64,000 bases of DNA from positions 64,931,363 to 64,995,362 of the forward strand of contig CM050648.1 of the NCBI GenBank assembly GCA_027574665.1, written 5' to 3'. Under the pieces are notes generated by a model. The model was not told where the DNA came from. It worked only from the letters and a program-made list of their open reading frames with translations, and did not search any database. Positions 11,101-26,100 of this stretch are shown here, piece after piece (positions within the stretch are counted from its first letter, which is position 1; every line of letters starts with the position of its first letter). The translations under genes were made by a program, and so were the position numbers. Source of the stretch: Rhynochetos jubatus (taxonomy: Eukaryota; Chordata; Aves; Eurypygiformes; Rhynochetidae).

Positions 11101-14100
11101 ACAAGGAGAGGCTCAGTAAACGCTGGCTATCTCTTTACAGTCTGTCTTTTCTTTTCTTTCCATTCTGCAGATGTGGGTGGGACTCCGCAGAAAGGGCTGG
11201 GAGTTACCCACTGTGCTGCTTGTTGAGTCAGTACAAAAGCGAGGGCCAAGAAGGGGTTTTGACAAAGAGAAACAGGAAGCAGACACGGTGCAGTTTTCCA
11301 TGCTGGTTTTAATCTTCCTTAGAAGCAAGAGCTGGTTTTTAACTCTTAAGCTGCCCTTTCAGAGCACAGTGAAAAGGACTGGCATGTTTATTGCGGAGCG
11401 AGCTACATCTTCCGCTGGTCTGAAGTGCTGGCTTGTCCGTCAGCATCCCGGTAGGAGACAGCCGTAGCAGGCCATATCAAAAGTACAGGCACGCTAGAGC
11501 AGCGACCTGTTTGCTTTCTGAGGAGTGTGATACTCACAAGCTGCCAAAATGTCACGGCGTTTGGTGCTGGCTGGTTTTACAGGACTGGTGGGGATAGAGG
11601 AAATGAATTAGCCTAAGCTGCTCTCAACTGAGGGCTCGTGTTTGGTGACAGTGGGGCATCTGCAGAACTTGTCGTCTGTACGAGTTACTGGCTGTTTCCC
11701 CTTATGCCAGAACCTAGCTGGAGCGGTGGTGGGGAAAGGGCTTTTCACAAATCAAGTTAATTCAATTAAAATCCCCACACTTCTCCAGTTTTTGCCTGTA
11801 GAAGACACTGATTACTTGGGTCAGTAAGTGGCAAATCAAGACAAATCTGCTAGGAAGGCATCAAGGCTTTGGCAAACAGTTTTTACCTGTCTGTTGAACC
11901 ATCAGGGTTTTGGTGGCAGAGAGCAGGGGACTGCAGCAGGCACCCTGTGCAACAGGGATTACTCCTGTTGGCTTTTAGATTAGTAGCCTTCGCTCCTCGT
12001 GCTCAAGGCAGATAAGTGCCAAAACAAGTATCAAGGGCTCGAAAAGAATAAGGTGGAATGTGATAGTCTGTAGTAACAAAAACACCTACCAAGATTTCCC
12101 ATGTTGCACATCAAAAACCATCAGCTCTCCTTCCTGAATCTTTCTTTAAAAAGATCTTTCTCATAAAAAAAAGAGGCATGAAAAAAGCTTTTATTACTGG
12201 AAACGTTCAAACCTTTAGTTTTCCATCAGTACAGTTGGTACTGTCTATCTTGCCTGGGTTTAAATTTGCTTCAGTTGCTGATCTATGTGCTGGAACAAAA
12301 AGTATGAGAAAATGAGTCTTGACTAACTGCTTTGTTGTGTATTACATATCTCAACAGGCCAGAGGCCATTTCAGATCACTGTTTTGGTAGAGGCCGTGCT
12401 GTTCCCCAAGAGATTAGCTGGAGCCTATCTCTGTTATGTCTTCACAGGCAGATGTGAGTTCTGCCCAGCCTTTGAAGATCTGAACAGCAGCTCTGCCAGG
12501 GCTGGGCTGGGTGCAGAGGGGATGAGGTGGGGTGAGTCTGGGGTGTTGTGGAGGAAGGCAATACAGGCCTGCTTAAGGCCACCACAAATGTTATTGACTA
12601 CCATTTAAAATTGACCAAACTGAGTTACCAGAGTGAATCTCGGCTTTGAACAGAAACCATATGGGCTTTGCCTGGTCTCAGCTGTAGGTGTAAACAGAAA
12701 TCTGGAGGGCAGGGGGACTGTTTTCCTTGAGATAGCTCTGATGATAGTTTGTGATATGCAGATGATAAGGAATTATTGTGCTTAATTATACCCGATGTGT
12801 TTGTTTGTCCCACTTGTAAATTCTGCAGGCCATTGGCATGTGTTGGACACATAGTAAGTGATCCTCAGAAAGCGATTTAGGGTGAACTGTGCCAGGGTAT
12901 AGCCTGTTCTTGAATTTTCCCTTATGAAGACCCAGTACTAAAACAGACCTCTCAGTGTAGAATCACAGAAGGGTTGAGGTGGGAAGGGACCTCTGAAAAT
13001 CTGGACCATCTGGAGGTCCAACTCCCCTCCTCAAGCAGGGCAACCTAGAGCTGGTTGTCCGGGGCCATATCCAGATTGCTTTTGAGTATCTCCAAGGGTG
13101 GAGATTCCACAGCCTTTCTGGGCAACCTGTGCCACTGCCCTGTCACCCTAACAATGGAAAAGTGTTTCCTGATGTTCCAACTTTGATAGCTCCTATAGCT
13201 CTACAGCTCCACTGCATGAGGACTCATGACCATGAGGAGTATATTCTCCTAAACTTCCTCTGTGGCAGGTCACAGGAGGGGATGTCCATGACACAGTGTT
13301 GTAGGCATGGCACTGGCTTTCTGGAGAGATGCAAAGGGCTTCCTTTTGGAACCGCAGTCCTTGAGCATAGGGTCACTATATATTGCAGTCTCTCTTTTTA
13401 TTATGTCTCCCAAGCGGTGGGACAGTGCTTAAGCAACAGGAGCTGCAGAAGGAACGTTGAAATCAAGAGGTTAAAAGATCTTGGGGCTTAGGTGGAATAT
13501 TACCTTCCAGGGGCTCATGTAGGGGCAACATGCCTATTTGATCCTTTAAATAAATATATTCAGACTAGATAGAAGGAAGACCTTTTTTACTACGAGGGTG
13601 GTAGGGCACTGGAACAGGTTGCCCAGAGCGGTGGTAGATGTCCCATCCCTGGACCGGGCTCTGAGCAACCTGATCTCATTGAAGATGTCCCTGCTGGCTG
13701 CAGAGGGGGCTGGACAGACAACCTTTCAAGGTCCCTTCCAACCCAAACCATTCTATGATTCTATGAAATAAAGACCATGTTTTTCAAGATTTTCACCTGG
13801 GGTTTAGCCTGTTGAGCAGGGGTTGAGAGTGAGATAACATAATTGATAGTAAATATAGGTAAACAAAGCTTCCTGTTTCTCCCTGCCGATTGGATAGGCG
13901 AGTTTACACACCAGTGATCACAAGAAATGTGCATGGCCATATTTCCATGCCTCAGGGAGTTGCATAAATAAACATACTTTGAGCATTGCCCCACCTAGCT
14001 TGGATGTCCTTGGCAGAAAAGCAAGGTGGGAGAGTATTGGAGCTAAGGAGATGAAAGCAAGTTCAGGTGTGGCTACCCCAAGCCATAGCAGAACATAAAT

Positions 14101-17100
14101 GGTAGAGGTATAAAATCTAAGAGCATATCCCAGGAGACATGGGGTACTTCTACCTTTCTTCAGTTCTTCTTTGCAAAATTCTTCACTTTTTGCAAAGACT
14201 TTGGCACCAGACAGCTAACAGTGCTGTGTAAAGTGAACTTGGCACTGAGTACCAACAAGGTTCTCTCTGTTGTTGCGCAGCCTCAGAGCACAAGAATATG
14301 CAGCATCCAAAATATGAATAAGTGACCAGCAAAAATTATTCAAGTTAGAGATGTGAATGACTTACAAGGGGCTTAGTAAAGCTTTTAGTTGCTGAAGAGT
14401 ATAGTATCATGCAGACGTTGTTATCAAGTGGAATCACAGCCTAACGGCTGAATCTCAGATTTGGTAGTAGGGAAGATCCCATTTCTGGTATTACTCATTA
14501 GTGAATACAATTGCACCCTGTTTTCTTCATAGATTACTGTAATTAGAAATTCTAAGCAGCTGTGACACTGGGGAGGGAGGAAGAGAAGAAATGGAGACGA
14601 TTGCTTCACTTTTGTCTCCTCCATGCTGTGGTCAGTTCTAACAGGTCACGTGAGGCTTTGTAATTGAAGTGTATGGACCCTAGAAATTGTGTGGCAATTA
14701 GATTTAAGAATACAAGGCCTTACTAATGAGAGGGTCTCCTTAGCCTTTTTAAAAGGGTTAGCAGCTTCCACATTAACTGTCTCCTAGGGTTGTCTGTGTG
14801 GGTGTGTGGCATGGTTACAATATTCAGTTGTCCCCCATGACAGAACAGTAATAAAAATAATACTTGGGATTATTGTCTTTCATGCAAACCCAACGCTAAG
14901 TTCTCCAGATATGATGAGCGGTCAGTTCCAACCTTATGCAAGATGACCACTCCATGGTAACGACTACTTGCTGACAGGCTTGTTGGCCTGGTTGTTTGGA
15001 GGTGAGAGGGGGCAAGAAGAGAACTTCCCCTGCCCCTTGCCTCTGGTGAAAGTGAGAAGGTGGTTTTGTCAGTGCTCAAGACTGCTGATTAGTGTTGCTT
15101 TTCTTTTTTTTAAAATGCTTGTCTCACAGAAGGCTCTGGTGCCTCTCGGAGCTGTGCAGTTTCCAGTTTACCAGGTGTTCCTTTTCAATCAGGGCAGTCA
15201 ATTGCCTAACAGTTAATAAAAGGCCTTAAGTGAGGAAGTAATCAGCACTGTCTGTTATAGCAAGAATAGGTACTGCAATCAGACAGTGACATGACTAATG
15301 TCATTGAAACATTAGTACACCGGTGGCTTCATATTCCCAGACAATATGCCTCAGATTGGGTATGGGGGAAAACAGTGTGCTACGTCATATGGCACAGGCA
15401 ATGCAAGGTTATTTAGTTGCCAGATTGCTGTAGAGGAAACCCAGGTAATAAAATGAGTGGGGACTTTGCCCATCGGATTCCATTAATTCAGACATGTTAC
15501 TGTTATCCTGAGCTCACCCCAGAGATAAGCAGGTGTGTAAGAAAAGTTCAGGCAAAACTGAATGCTGAAAGCCATCGGAGAATCTCCTCCCTTGAAGAGG
15601 GATCTCCTGAGCTGAAGGGAAAGCTACTCTGAGCAGCCTGAAAAACACAAAAGCATTCCAGGAAACTAGTCCCAGTCAAAGTCATGTCTAATTATAACCC
15701 CCGACTCCTTTCATTCCCATAAGCAATCCTTCTCTTCTAACTTTTAATAGGGTCATAGGATAATTCATGTTGCAAGGTAAATAGTGTACCAATACTTATG
15801 ATATCTCCCATAAATTCCCAGTGTATGGGATGGAGATGTTGCCCGTTTATTGAATTCTTGGTTCGAAGGTGTAAAAGACGACAAAGAAACGGCACCCAGG
15901 ATATAAAGCTTTCTGAATATAGTATCATTTTATCTTTCCTTCCCTACAGGATGTAGGCATGATTTCATTTCTTCTGCATGTTTCCAAGCAGTCAGCCAGT
16001 TTTGTTAGAGAAGAGGGGAGTTCAGCACTGAAGGACGTCAGATTTTATGGCTGGAAGTGATTAAGGAATTGGCATGTCAGGGCCATGCTCCCAAATGACG
16101 TACTTAGGAATAGCATGAAGGGCCAGTCTTTAAAGACATTACTGTCCCAAATGAAGAGCAAGGAAATGCACAAATGAAGAGCAAGGAAATGCAGTCAAAC
16201 ACATAGAGAAAGAAACATGGAATATTCACTCCCTGTGGCCCTGTGGAGGCCTGCCAGTATAGGACTACCCTGGAGTATCCATGACTTCAAACCAAAGTGC
16301 TGAGTCAAAAGGCAGTAGAGGCGTAACCGTCCTCTTAACATTTCTCTTATCAGTTAAATATGCATCACTTCTCCATTGAAGGAATATTATTCTCAGAGTG
16401 TGAAAGATTCAGATAGGGCTAGTTTCCAGGGAATTACATTTCAAGTGAGGATAAAGATTATTAATAATAAATATGTCAGGTCTCTTAGAAAAGTCTACGT
16501 GAAAAATGTGGTCATTAGAATCTGGGATGTCTTTTACTCTAGAATTTTGTTTGGTTCTACTCTTGTTAATATACTTCGAGAAGTTTGTCAAAATAGAGCT
16601 GTCTTCAGTTACCTGGGATAGTAGCAAAGAACTTCTTGATATAATTTCTTTACAGTTCCCTAAAGCCTCCATTGAATTTTTGTCACAAACCCGTTGGACA
16701 TATTAAAAACTGCGTTCTTATTCTACACCCCATTTCTGCTATCAGCGTAGGGTAGAGCAGTTCTGCAGAGTCAAGGGAGACTGAAGGGATTTCAGTATTA
16801 AAGCAGAGCTATATTCAGTGTTCCGGTTACCTTGTTATGGGTTTTCTTTCCACTTTGCATTTGTGTCCTCTCCGTGTATTCTGGCGCCTGGCTTCTGGGC
16901 AGGAAAGAGAGTGTGAGTAACATGCAGTGTCCTGGGTAATAGGACTCCCATTGCCAAGGCTGTTGGTATCAGGTTTTTGTGTTTACCTCTTTCCAAAAGG
17001 GTGGGTCCTTGGAAGTGTATTTTGCAGCTTTCTTTAGATATGTTGCTCTAGCAATTATATGAGCACATTTCTAATTATTTATTTTGAGGCAGAATGGGAA

Positions 17101-20100
17101 GGTGGGGTCATTATCTTCATTTACCTGTAACGCACACATTGGGTGAAAGGTTGAGGTGTGTGTCATGGTTCAAAGAGGGATTGAGACATAATGCTATGCC
17201 TTTGTGTAGGATGAGGTCCATTTCATGGAATCATAGAATAGTTTGGGTTGGAAAGGACCTTGAATGTTTCCAGGGAGAGGGCATCCACAACATCTCAGGG
17301 CAACCTGTTCCAGTGCTTCACCACCCTCATGGCAAAGAGTTTCTTCCTTATATGTAGTCTGAATCTACCTTCTTTCAGTTTAAAACGATTACCCCTCGTC
17401 CTGTCACAACAGGCCCTGCTAAAATGTCTTTCTCCATCTTTCTCACAAGCCCCCTTGAAGTATTGAAAGGCCACAAGAAGGTCTCCAGGGAGCTTTCTCT
17501 TCTCTAGGCTAAACAATCCCTGCTCTCTCTTGTTGATTGCATTATATGTTAGTGATCTGAAGGCTGAATAGAAAAACTCAGTATGTGTGGAAAGTACAAA
17601 ATTGCCAACAAAGATTAGTCCATAAACAGTAGGACAGAGAGCACTGAGAAGACAGTGATGTTTCTGGAAGGTGATAGTGTGCTCTTTCTTGAATCACTGG
17701 GGTCTTTTTTGCTAGTCAGGTGTATGCCTGATATAATGTTGTGCATCCTGAGTGCTGTCGTAAGGGCTACCTGCAGCATTTCTCTTGTGTAGGTATCGGG
17801 TAGAGAGATGTTGGTGTTTTGTGGAATATTTTACTGTTACTCTTTCCTCACATCGTCTTGCAGCTCTGCTAGACCAGTGGAGTAGATCCAGTTTACAGCT
17901 CCAAAGGTGATGCAGAGCAGGTAGTGTTGTGGAAGACCTGTTCAGGTAACTCTCTTCTGTTTTGATGTCCAAACTAAGGGAAGAACAGAGAAGAAAGAGT
18001 TCAGAGAAGAGGCAGGAGGGATTCAGGCATGAAGAGCTCTTCACCTGGGAAAGACTGAGTAGATTGGCACCGTTTAGAGACAGGAAGAGAACAGAGAAAT
18101 AGAATACGCAGAAAAACAAACCTGATGGGAAGAGGCAACCTAGATGTCTCTGCTTACTTTTCCATGGTCAGTCGAAGTTGATCAATGAATCTGAAAGTCC
18201 AAAAGCATAACTGTAAGGCGTGATCTGTACCACATCATAGCCTGGAAGTTCGTTGTCACGTGCTGTCATTATCTTAGCCGATGTTCCAGAACAATCCAAC
18301 ACAGAGGTAAATAAGTGAATAATGAGAAGCAAGCAACTGTATCTAATACCTTCAGTTATTTTACTTATTAAGCTGTGTAATTATTCATGACCAAACCTAA
18401 CTTTCTGGCAGTAGGATATAATTTTTTTCTAGCAGCTTAAGCAGCCTACAGGAAGGGAAAAAGTACGTCTCCAAAGCTGTTTGGGAAGCTGTTCCCATTT
18501 GGGTGGGAGCCTGAAAACTCCTGTTAACTCTTACTTTTAATGTTTGGCGTCTCAGCATATGGAACATTGGTAAAATGGAAAAACTTAGCATGTCTTCCAA
18601 AACAAATGTGAAATACATTTGGCAGTTGGGTGTTCCTCTCCACACATCAGCATGCACGGGAGAAGCTGTGCAGAGAGGGAGGCGGTTAGCACGTGGGCTT
18701 GAGTCACGGTAGATAAGTATAGCAGCCACCTTTGAGGGAAGGGGAGGATGGAGGTTCTCTAGGGACAGCAGAGCTGTGTCTGCCGTGGCTAGAAGAAACT
18801 CAGGTTTGCCCGTGTCTTGTTTGTCTTTGTAAGTCAAAATGTTAGTACAGAGCTGAATTATGCAATACTTTGGTTAATTAATGGACTGACAATTGACAAA
18901 GCCTGTATTTATTCCAGTCAACTTTTTTTTTTTTTACAATTTGAATTTGTTATTATCACTGAGAGAAAATAATTTAACTAGAAAATTTCACACTTGAAGG
19001 TCAGATCGTTTATCTACCATTTAATGCTGAGCGGATAAGATACTACATCTAGTTGATAACGGCCACAAACTTTAAGATGGTCTTGTGCAGAAAAATGCAG
19101 CCTGGAGTATGTGATGCAACTTCCAAAGCTGTGTGTTTCAGCTTCTTTTCAACCTGCAGGCTGTCTTAAAATTTCCCTGCTGGCAGCACAGACTCCTGCA
19201 TGGGTGAAATTAAGCAAACTTGCTTTCCTCAGTAACCTATGATAGATGCCTTAGAGATAGGCCACGACCCTGCGTGATGCAGCATAAGACAGATTTAGGA
19301 CTCTGGCCTGATAAAGTCAGCGGGCTTGGAGCAATGGTAGTAAGAGTGACGGGACAGGCTTTTAGCAAAAGGGTGGGTGGGTGGGTGCTTGAACACCAGA
19401 CTGGAGGTTCCTGTTTTGTTTAACGATATGCAACTTGTGACATACAAAATTGAAGGAAAACCTAAGAGCTGGAAGGTGGGGGGCAGATCTCATCTCAACA
19501 GGGTTCCTGTTGCAGTCCTACGCCAACAGTTTTATACCAAAAATCCTAGCCTGCAAGCACGTTGATGGAGAACATATTAGATACATGTCCACAATGACAC
19601 TTTGGTCTGGAAAAGGTCAACCCAACTTCAGACTGTTCAAAAGATTTAAGGTATTGCATGGAACAGTAATAGCTTTCTGTGTGCACTGGATATTGAGATT
19701 ATCTTAGGCTGCCGTATTACCCTAACGCTGTTGAGGAAACTGGAGAGAACTCAGAGAAGAGCTGAGCTTAAAGCCTGAGCGTGAGTTGAGTAATCACCTT
19801 AGGAAAATGTTGTGAGAGCAGTATGTGCAAACTGACAGTTCTACTGGAAGAAAATGCATCACTACAAACAGCAGAATAGTGTACGCGCTCATAAGGAGAG
19901 AATGACTGACTGTAGTTGTTAGGATCGAGTAGTGAGAGGAAGTTGAGAAATCTAAGGTTAATAACAGGAAACACTTTCTAGTCATGAGGGCTATTTGGGC
20001 TTCAAAAGTGTCTTACAGGGAAAATGATGGTAGTCATGCTAATTAAGATATTCAGAAATGAAGCTAAGGTATGATTAATAAATGTAGAAACCTGTGTCAC

Positions 20101-23100
20101 AGTAGAAGTGGAGTAAATACTCAAAGATGTCTTAGTCTGTTCAGAAGCTTCAGCAATATAGCGAAAGTGAAAACTGTCTTTCTGTTTTGAAGATGCTATC
20201 CATACTTCTCTTACTGTCCCAATACCCTGCTTCAGGTTCCAAATTTCTCTTAAAGCAGCAAATTCCACAAGATGACCAATGACAGAGATTTTTTTTTTCC
20301 CTCCGAATCTTGGGAAAAATCAGCAAAGTCATAAAAGGAGGTAACACATGAAATTTCTGTCAAAGTGAATTGCACTGTGACTTGTTTCTTGTCCTCTGCC
20401 TTGCACTGCTGAAAGTCCCAAGTTTGCCAAGCTACAGACATGAGCTCTTTTAAAGCTTTGCAGTGACTTTGGAATTCAGATATTTGCTGAATACACTCTA
20501 GCAGAGGGGACAAAATCATCTCCAGCAATTATTTCTTTCCTTAACCCTTGATAATTGTGAACAATTACTTGTCTTGAGCCAAATAAAGGTGCATTTTGAG
20601 ATTTCTATGAATTAGTACTATATAGTGAATGAAAAGAATGGTGCATGTTTCAAAGCACTTGCATAGTTCTAAACAGTATCTTCATTTTCTTTAGGTGGTG
20701 TCTTGACTAATACAGAAAATTCTTGCATACAGTGACAATAATTTGCATTTTAGTGCTTCTCCTCAAAGGACCTATTTGTCGCTTACTCTGAGACTTTGCC
20801 GTGGTGCTGCAGTGCGCTGAGATCTGAAAAAGAAAGTCAGTAAAACTAACCGTAAATCACCTTACTGTTGAGGAAAGGAATAAGGTTCATATTTTTCTTT
20901 AGCCTTTAGTGGGCCTGTACCATCCCATTGGGATTGTCTCTTAGAGTTTGCTTCTGGATGGAAGGCATTAATGGTTCATTTCACCCTACTCCCAGGTAAT
21001 GAGGGTTGTGTGCTTCTGTTCGTCAGTCCAGCCTGCATCAGCATCTTAGCTACAGGCTGTGCTTTTTCTGTCTTCACTGACTTCTGTATTTGACAGACCT
21101 TTCCCATTTTTTTGATGTGATTTCAGCTTCCAAGCAATTTGCTGAAGAAGTCTTGAAAGCACACAACGACTACAGGAAGAAACACGGAGTCCCCCCGCTA
21201 AAACTCTGCAAGAAGTTAAACAGAGGAGCCCAACAGTGAGTTCAGTCCTTTCTTTTCTCTCATGAGATTTTTATCCCTTAGGTTTGACTGTGCATACTGC
21301 AAACATATTTGCCTTTGGACATGCTGATGTTCAGTGAAGACTTACTGGGTGAAAAGTGAGGGACTCTACTCTTTCTGTCTCCCTTCCCAACTCTTTCCAT
21401 CCCTTCTTTCTCCATCACATAGCACCAGCTGGTCACATGGGCACTTCTGTGGTCACAGCTGTAGAAGCTTTTGTTGCACCCTTTTCCAGGCGTGGACTGC
21501 ATCTGCCTGCACTGGTATGTCTCCTCTGCAGAGGGTAGTTGCCTAAAACATGCTTCACCGCCACCGCTGTCAGATGACGGAGTGTCATCTGCAGGGGAAT
21601 ATCCACTGCTCAACAGAATTGAAAGGAAGTAATTGAAGATGAAATTATCTATCTCCCTGCCCCAAGAGCCAATTCAGTGTGCGTTGTTCTCTAGTCTGTC
21701 AGGAGGGACACGTCTTGCCTCTTCTGCAGTGCTGAAGGCTGCACAACTTGCTGTCAGTCTAACGTACAGTCTGACATCTTCCTGCTGTCTGACTGAAGTC
21801 TTCCTTACAGAAATTTGAGTCCACTACTGCTTGTCCTCTTTGCTGTAGACAGGACAACCAGGTTATTTCCTTTCCCTTTACAGTAACCTTTTTCAAAGCA
21901 GGTTTGAACGTCTTCAGGTTTTTTTCCAGGCTGATCCTCACAGTGCAGAGGAGATAGATACCTGAAGGTGTAAATGCTGATTGAACTACTCAGCAAACAA
22001 ATGTCTTTCCATTATAGCTACACAGTGGTCAGTTTGATCCCTGCAGACATGAGATCTCATCTCCTGTTAGGCGTTCTCCCTCAACCGTGCAGACCTCTGT
22101 GCTGGCTGGCTGGGAGCCAGCGTGGCTATAGCCTTTCCAGAACCTGATTTACTGTCGTCCCAGCATGGTGCTGCTGTGTCACACAGATGGACCAGCTCCT
22201 GTGCTTCGAGACCAGAGGTCTTCACCAGGCGTTGTGCTCTGCAACCCACCATGTACACGGCATGTGGACATGCCCTCTGAGGGCAAGCCAAATCTGATTC
22301 TGTCTTTATTTTGTCATGGTTTTTTTTTCTTGAGACACCATGATAACAAGATACAGTATTTCTAAGAGATGGAATGCCAGTGAGTCATCCACATACTTTT
22401 GTAATCTGCTGGGGTTTTCCTTCTGTTCTTCAAAGGGTTGTTTTGTTTCTGTTTTTCATGGTGCCTCACTGCGAGGAAGAAATGTCATTGACTTGTCAAT
22501 AACACTTGTTGTGTCACCAGAGTGCTACAGTTGGTTTGAACAAGTCAGCTTGTATGAATAGTTCAGATTATTCTGTCAAATATGCATTGCCCCACGTTTA
22601 TCTTTAAGTGTGCTGTTGCCCTTGCTGGTTATTTTTAGATCCTTCTGGAATTCCTCGCAGTCTGTCTCTGGTCTCAGCTGGTTTTCCCCACTGTGATGAA
22701 TAACAATAGGAAACCTTTGTCTGGTTATGGTCTGTAACTTGTAAGTTAAAGATACATGTTCAGAGACTGGTGAAAGTGGTTGATAGCAAGAACCAGAAGT
22801 GGCTTGATCTGAATAAAAGACATGAAATGTAAGAAACCTCATATTTGTCAATTTAGATTTTGCTTAATTTTATATTCAAAGAAGATCTTCACCTTTTCTT
22901 TAGATATCTCTGGTATCTTTGTTGGTATAGATTTGGTGTATCTCTGGGTACTTTTCTGGGCTTCTCTATCTGTGTTGAAAATGCCCTGTTTCCTACTATT
23001 TTCAGTTCCAGTAATTGTGACAGGTTAGATGAACTGACTGTTGGATCCCGGCTTTAGCATGAGATGAGTCACCCTCAGCAGGTGTCTGTTTATCTCTGAC

Positions 23101-26100
23101 TGTAATGAAGCACAGGGTGATGATCTCAGATGCAAATCTCATGCTTTCAACTGCCTGAGCTAGAGTGAATTAATCACCCTTTGTCTCAAACCCTTGGCAA
23201 CTTTGTGTGCAGTGTGTACTTTGTTCCAGTCTTGCCTCTTGCTTGGGATGTGGGAATGCTTGAAGAGAAAAATTACAGGACTGTAGTGATACAGGGCATC
23301 TATAAGGAGCATCTGGAGATCCTCTAGTTCAGGATCCAGCAGGCTGACCACTGGCAAATTTTCAGTATTTCTAAATTAATGGAGGTAGCTAAATGCTTCT
23401 TGTTTTGTTTTGGTGGGAGGATTAGGACACAAGGAAACCTAATGACTGAAGTACTAGCTTGGGCCAAAATGTTCAGCTGGACAAATTTCCTGTCTCTGGC
23501 AGATGCCAGTAATTCATGATTAAGGGAGGAATAGCAGGACAAAACAAATGTGGTGATCCTTCCCCCATTATCTTCTCCTGGAAATTATAGTTTTCCTAAG
23601 CAGTAGGTTGTATCCTCATTTTTTTGTAACTGTTGTTTAATAACTCATGAAGATTGCACACACACACGCAGAGTAAATTTGTCTAGCTCCTTGTCAAACC
23701 CACATGTGCCTTGGTGCCTGCATCGTCCTCTGGCAATGACTTCTGCTGCACAGTGTGGAAAATGTGCTTTGTCTTACTTGACACTTAAATCTGTGACCTG
23801 ATGATTTTGTGCGTTGCCTCCTATTTCTTGTGCCATGAGAAACAACAGTCTTTCCAATTTCACTGTCTGTACTGAAGCCTTTTCAATGTCGAATAAAAAG
23901 AATAAGTGTTTTACACGTGATTTTCTTCTTAACCCTATTTTCATGAGACAATGGAATACATCCCACAGTCTCACACATGTCAACTTCTGTAGAAACATTG
24001 CTGTGTATCCCTGTGTCAGTATGCACAGTTGTTGTGTCAGGTTCTCCGTGTGGTCCTCTTCTCCTCGGTACTGTTGCCTGGCACATTGCGCTTGTTTTGC
24101 ATTTGACTGGTTTTTTTGTTTGTAAACGTAGGGGTTTTCACACTTGCTTTGACTGAATCCCCACTTTTCTCCATCTCACGGAGAACATTTCAGTTATTTC
24201 TACGAGGGGCCTAGCAGTGTCAGGAGGTGACACCTGTAGCAATGGCTGCGGGCACTTCTCTTTCCCCAGGAGCTGCAGCTGAGGATGGCCAGTGGATGTC
24301 CAGGTGCTGGGCAGAACATGGTGGGGTTAGATGTGCCCTTTGATTTCTTTTAGGCCCTTCTCAGCAGTGACACCGGTGCTTGTGAACGACAAAGAAGATG
24401 GCCTCTAGGCCTTCCCTTTGCCTAACTCCTTTGGTCTCTGTAAGCTTAAAGCACCCATGGCTTTGCAGCTGAGTAACGTGGCTTAAATTGTCTTCTTCCA
24501 GCAAAATCCCTTGCTTGCATCCCCTCCTCTTCCTCCTCTCTGCTTCCTGTGGCTGTGGTCCGTGACTCAATGTGTGGATTCCTTTTCTAGGTATGCAGTA
24601 GAACTGGCCACCACGAGGGTCCTCAAGCACAGCTCCGAGTCTGCTAATGGAAAATGTGGAGAAAACCTAGCATGGGCGTCCTATGACCAACCAGGTAAGC
24701 TTTCTTACCTAGACACAGGATAAATCACTAGTCTCACATACTTTGGGCTCAGACTGTCCAGTTGCAAGAGTACTGGCATTTCATCTCCTTTGAAAAAACA
24801 TCCAGCCCAGCCCAGGCTCTGTGGGGTCAGGATGGTGGTATGCACTCACCTTCTTGTACTGAGAGCAGCAAGAAGCTGATGTAGACACAGAGAGGGACTG
24901 TGGCAGGATGCTACATCCCTTTGGAGGTAGGACTTGACAGCTAGGCTGCTCCGTATGTCCCAGCTATGGAGCTGTCATGAGTCCACGGAGCTACTTGTAC
25001 GTCCATAGGAGAAGAGAAGGAAGCCGTCTATGCCCTGTACTTCACCTTTATCCCTAGTTCATGCCAGCCAAAGAGAGGGCTGACCGCAGGCCAGTTGTGG
25101 TGAGGAAGGTGGGAAAAAAGCCATTGCATACTACACAGCAGTTGCTGACTGTGGGAAACCAAAGTGCTAGAGACTAATGAGTTAGACACCTAGTCTTTTC
25201 TGCTCTGTCAGCAAGCAGGATTTGAGCCCTTTTCCATGCCTTAATTTTTTGAAGATAAAAATATTTCATGTGTTTTCAGATGTTAACATGTAACTGGCAG
25301 CCTTTGGTTTGGGCGCCTGAGGAGCTGAATTTTGGCCAGGCTGACAGCCTGCGGTGAGCTCTCGGTCAGGGCGATGTTCAGCAGTCTCTTCCCTCCTGCA
25401 GCAGGCAGGGCTCTTGCCTTGGCCTGCTGAGACAGCAGGTGGGATGTATTAAAAGTGACCACTTGCGTCCTTTATTCCCACCTACCCCTGGAATTTCCAG
25501 CACAGCCTGGGGGAGACAGAAGCTTGTTTCTGCAGGCTGGGGGCCCGGTTCAAAGGACCTGGAAGTGTTAGTGAGTGAGCTGAACCAGGGACACTGCTTG
25601 GTTCCTCTGCAAGTGCCAACTCTAGTCCCTGATGGGTACTTTTTCATGTTGAAAAAGAAAGCCGGGATGGAAAAATACGATTTGATCTACTCATATTTGT
25701 CATTCTGTCCATTGCAAGAGTCTGAGGCAAGGGTTCAGAGCAGCATGGGAAAGCACAGATGTACGGCAAAGTTTGCATAGTGGCTATGACTCACTGGCTG
25801 ATCTTACTTCTTCCTTCTTGATTGTGTTGATGGCCTGTGCTCCTTCCCCCAGGGTTAGAGTCACACCATTCCCACTTAGACAGCTAGAAACAAAACATAA
25901 GAATCCTTCCATAAATTATATAATGCTTGATTTTTCTGCATCCCACTTGTTTTCTACCATGCACTGTTTCCACACACAACTTGCCAGTTTTGAGCAATTC
26001 TGTTGCTATTTTCTTATCCACAGGGTTGAATTACTTGCTGAGAAAATTAAGCTACATCCTCTTTTGTTCTGTAAAACACTTCTACATTTCCTCTGTAGCA

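Larger units (their letters stand above)
8195..21126 (+). other. GLIPR2: GLIPR2 intron 1 (12.9 kb)
   Basis: It is bounded by GTGAGC at 8195 and TTTCAG at 21126. It contains a GC-rich island at 10600-11060, CR1 copies at 12958-13177, 13560-13766 and 17227-17531, and a 23-bp duplication at 16148. Elsewhere, including 8200-10600, 13770-17220 and 17530-21120, I see only unique sequence with T tracts such as that near 18925. A large first intron often holds regulatory elements, but none can be named beyond the island. Confidence 0.9.

Noticed and set aside
10544..11312. Overlapping open frames of 133-186 codons on both strands
   Set aside because: They coincide with the GC-rich island, where stop codons are rare. 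The translations are Pro/Arg/Gly-rich with no known motif.
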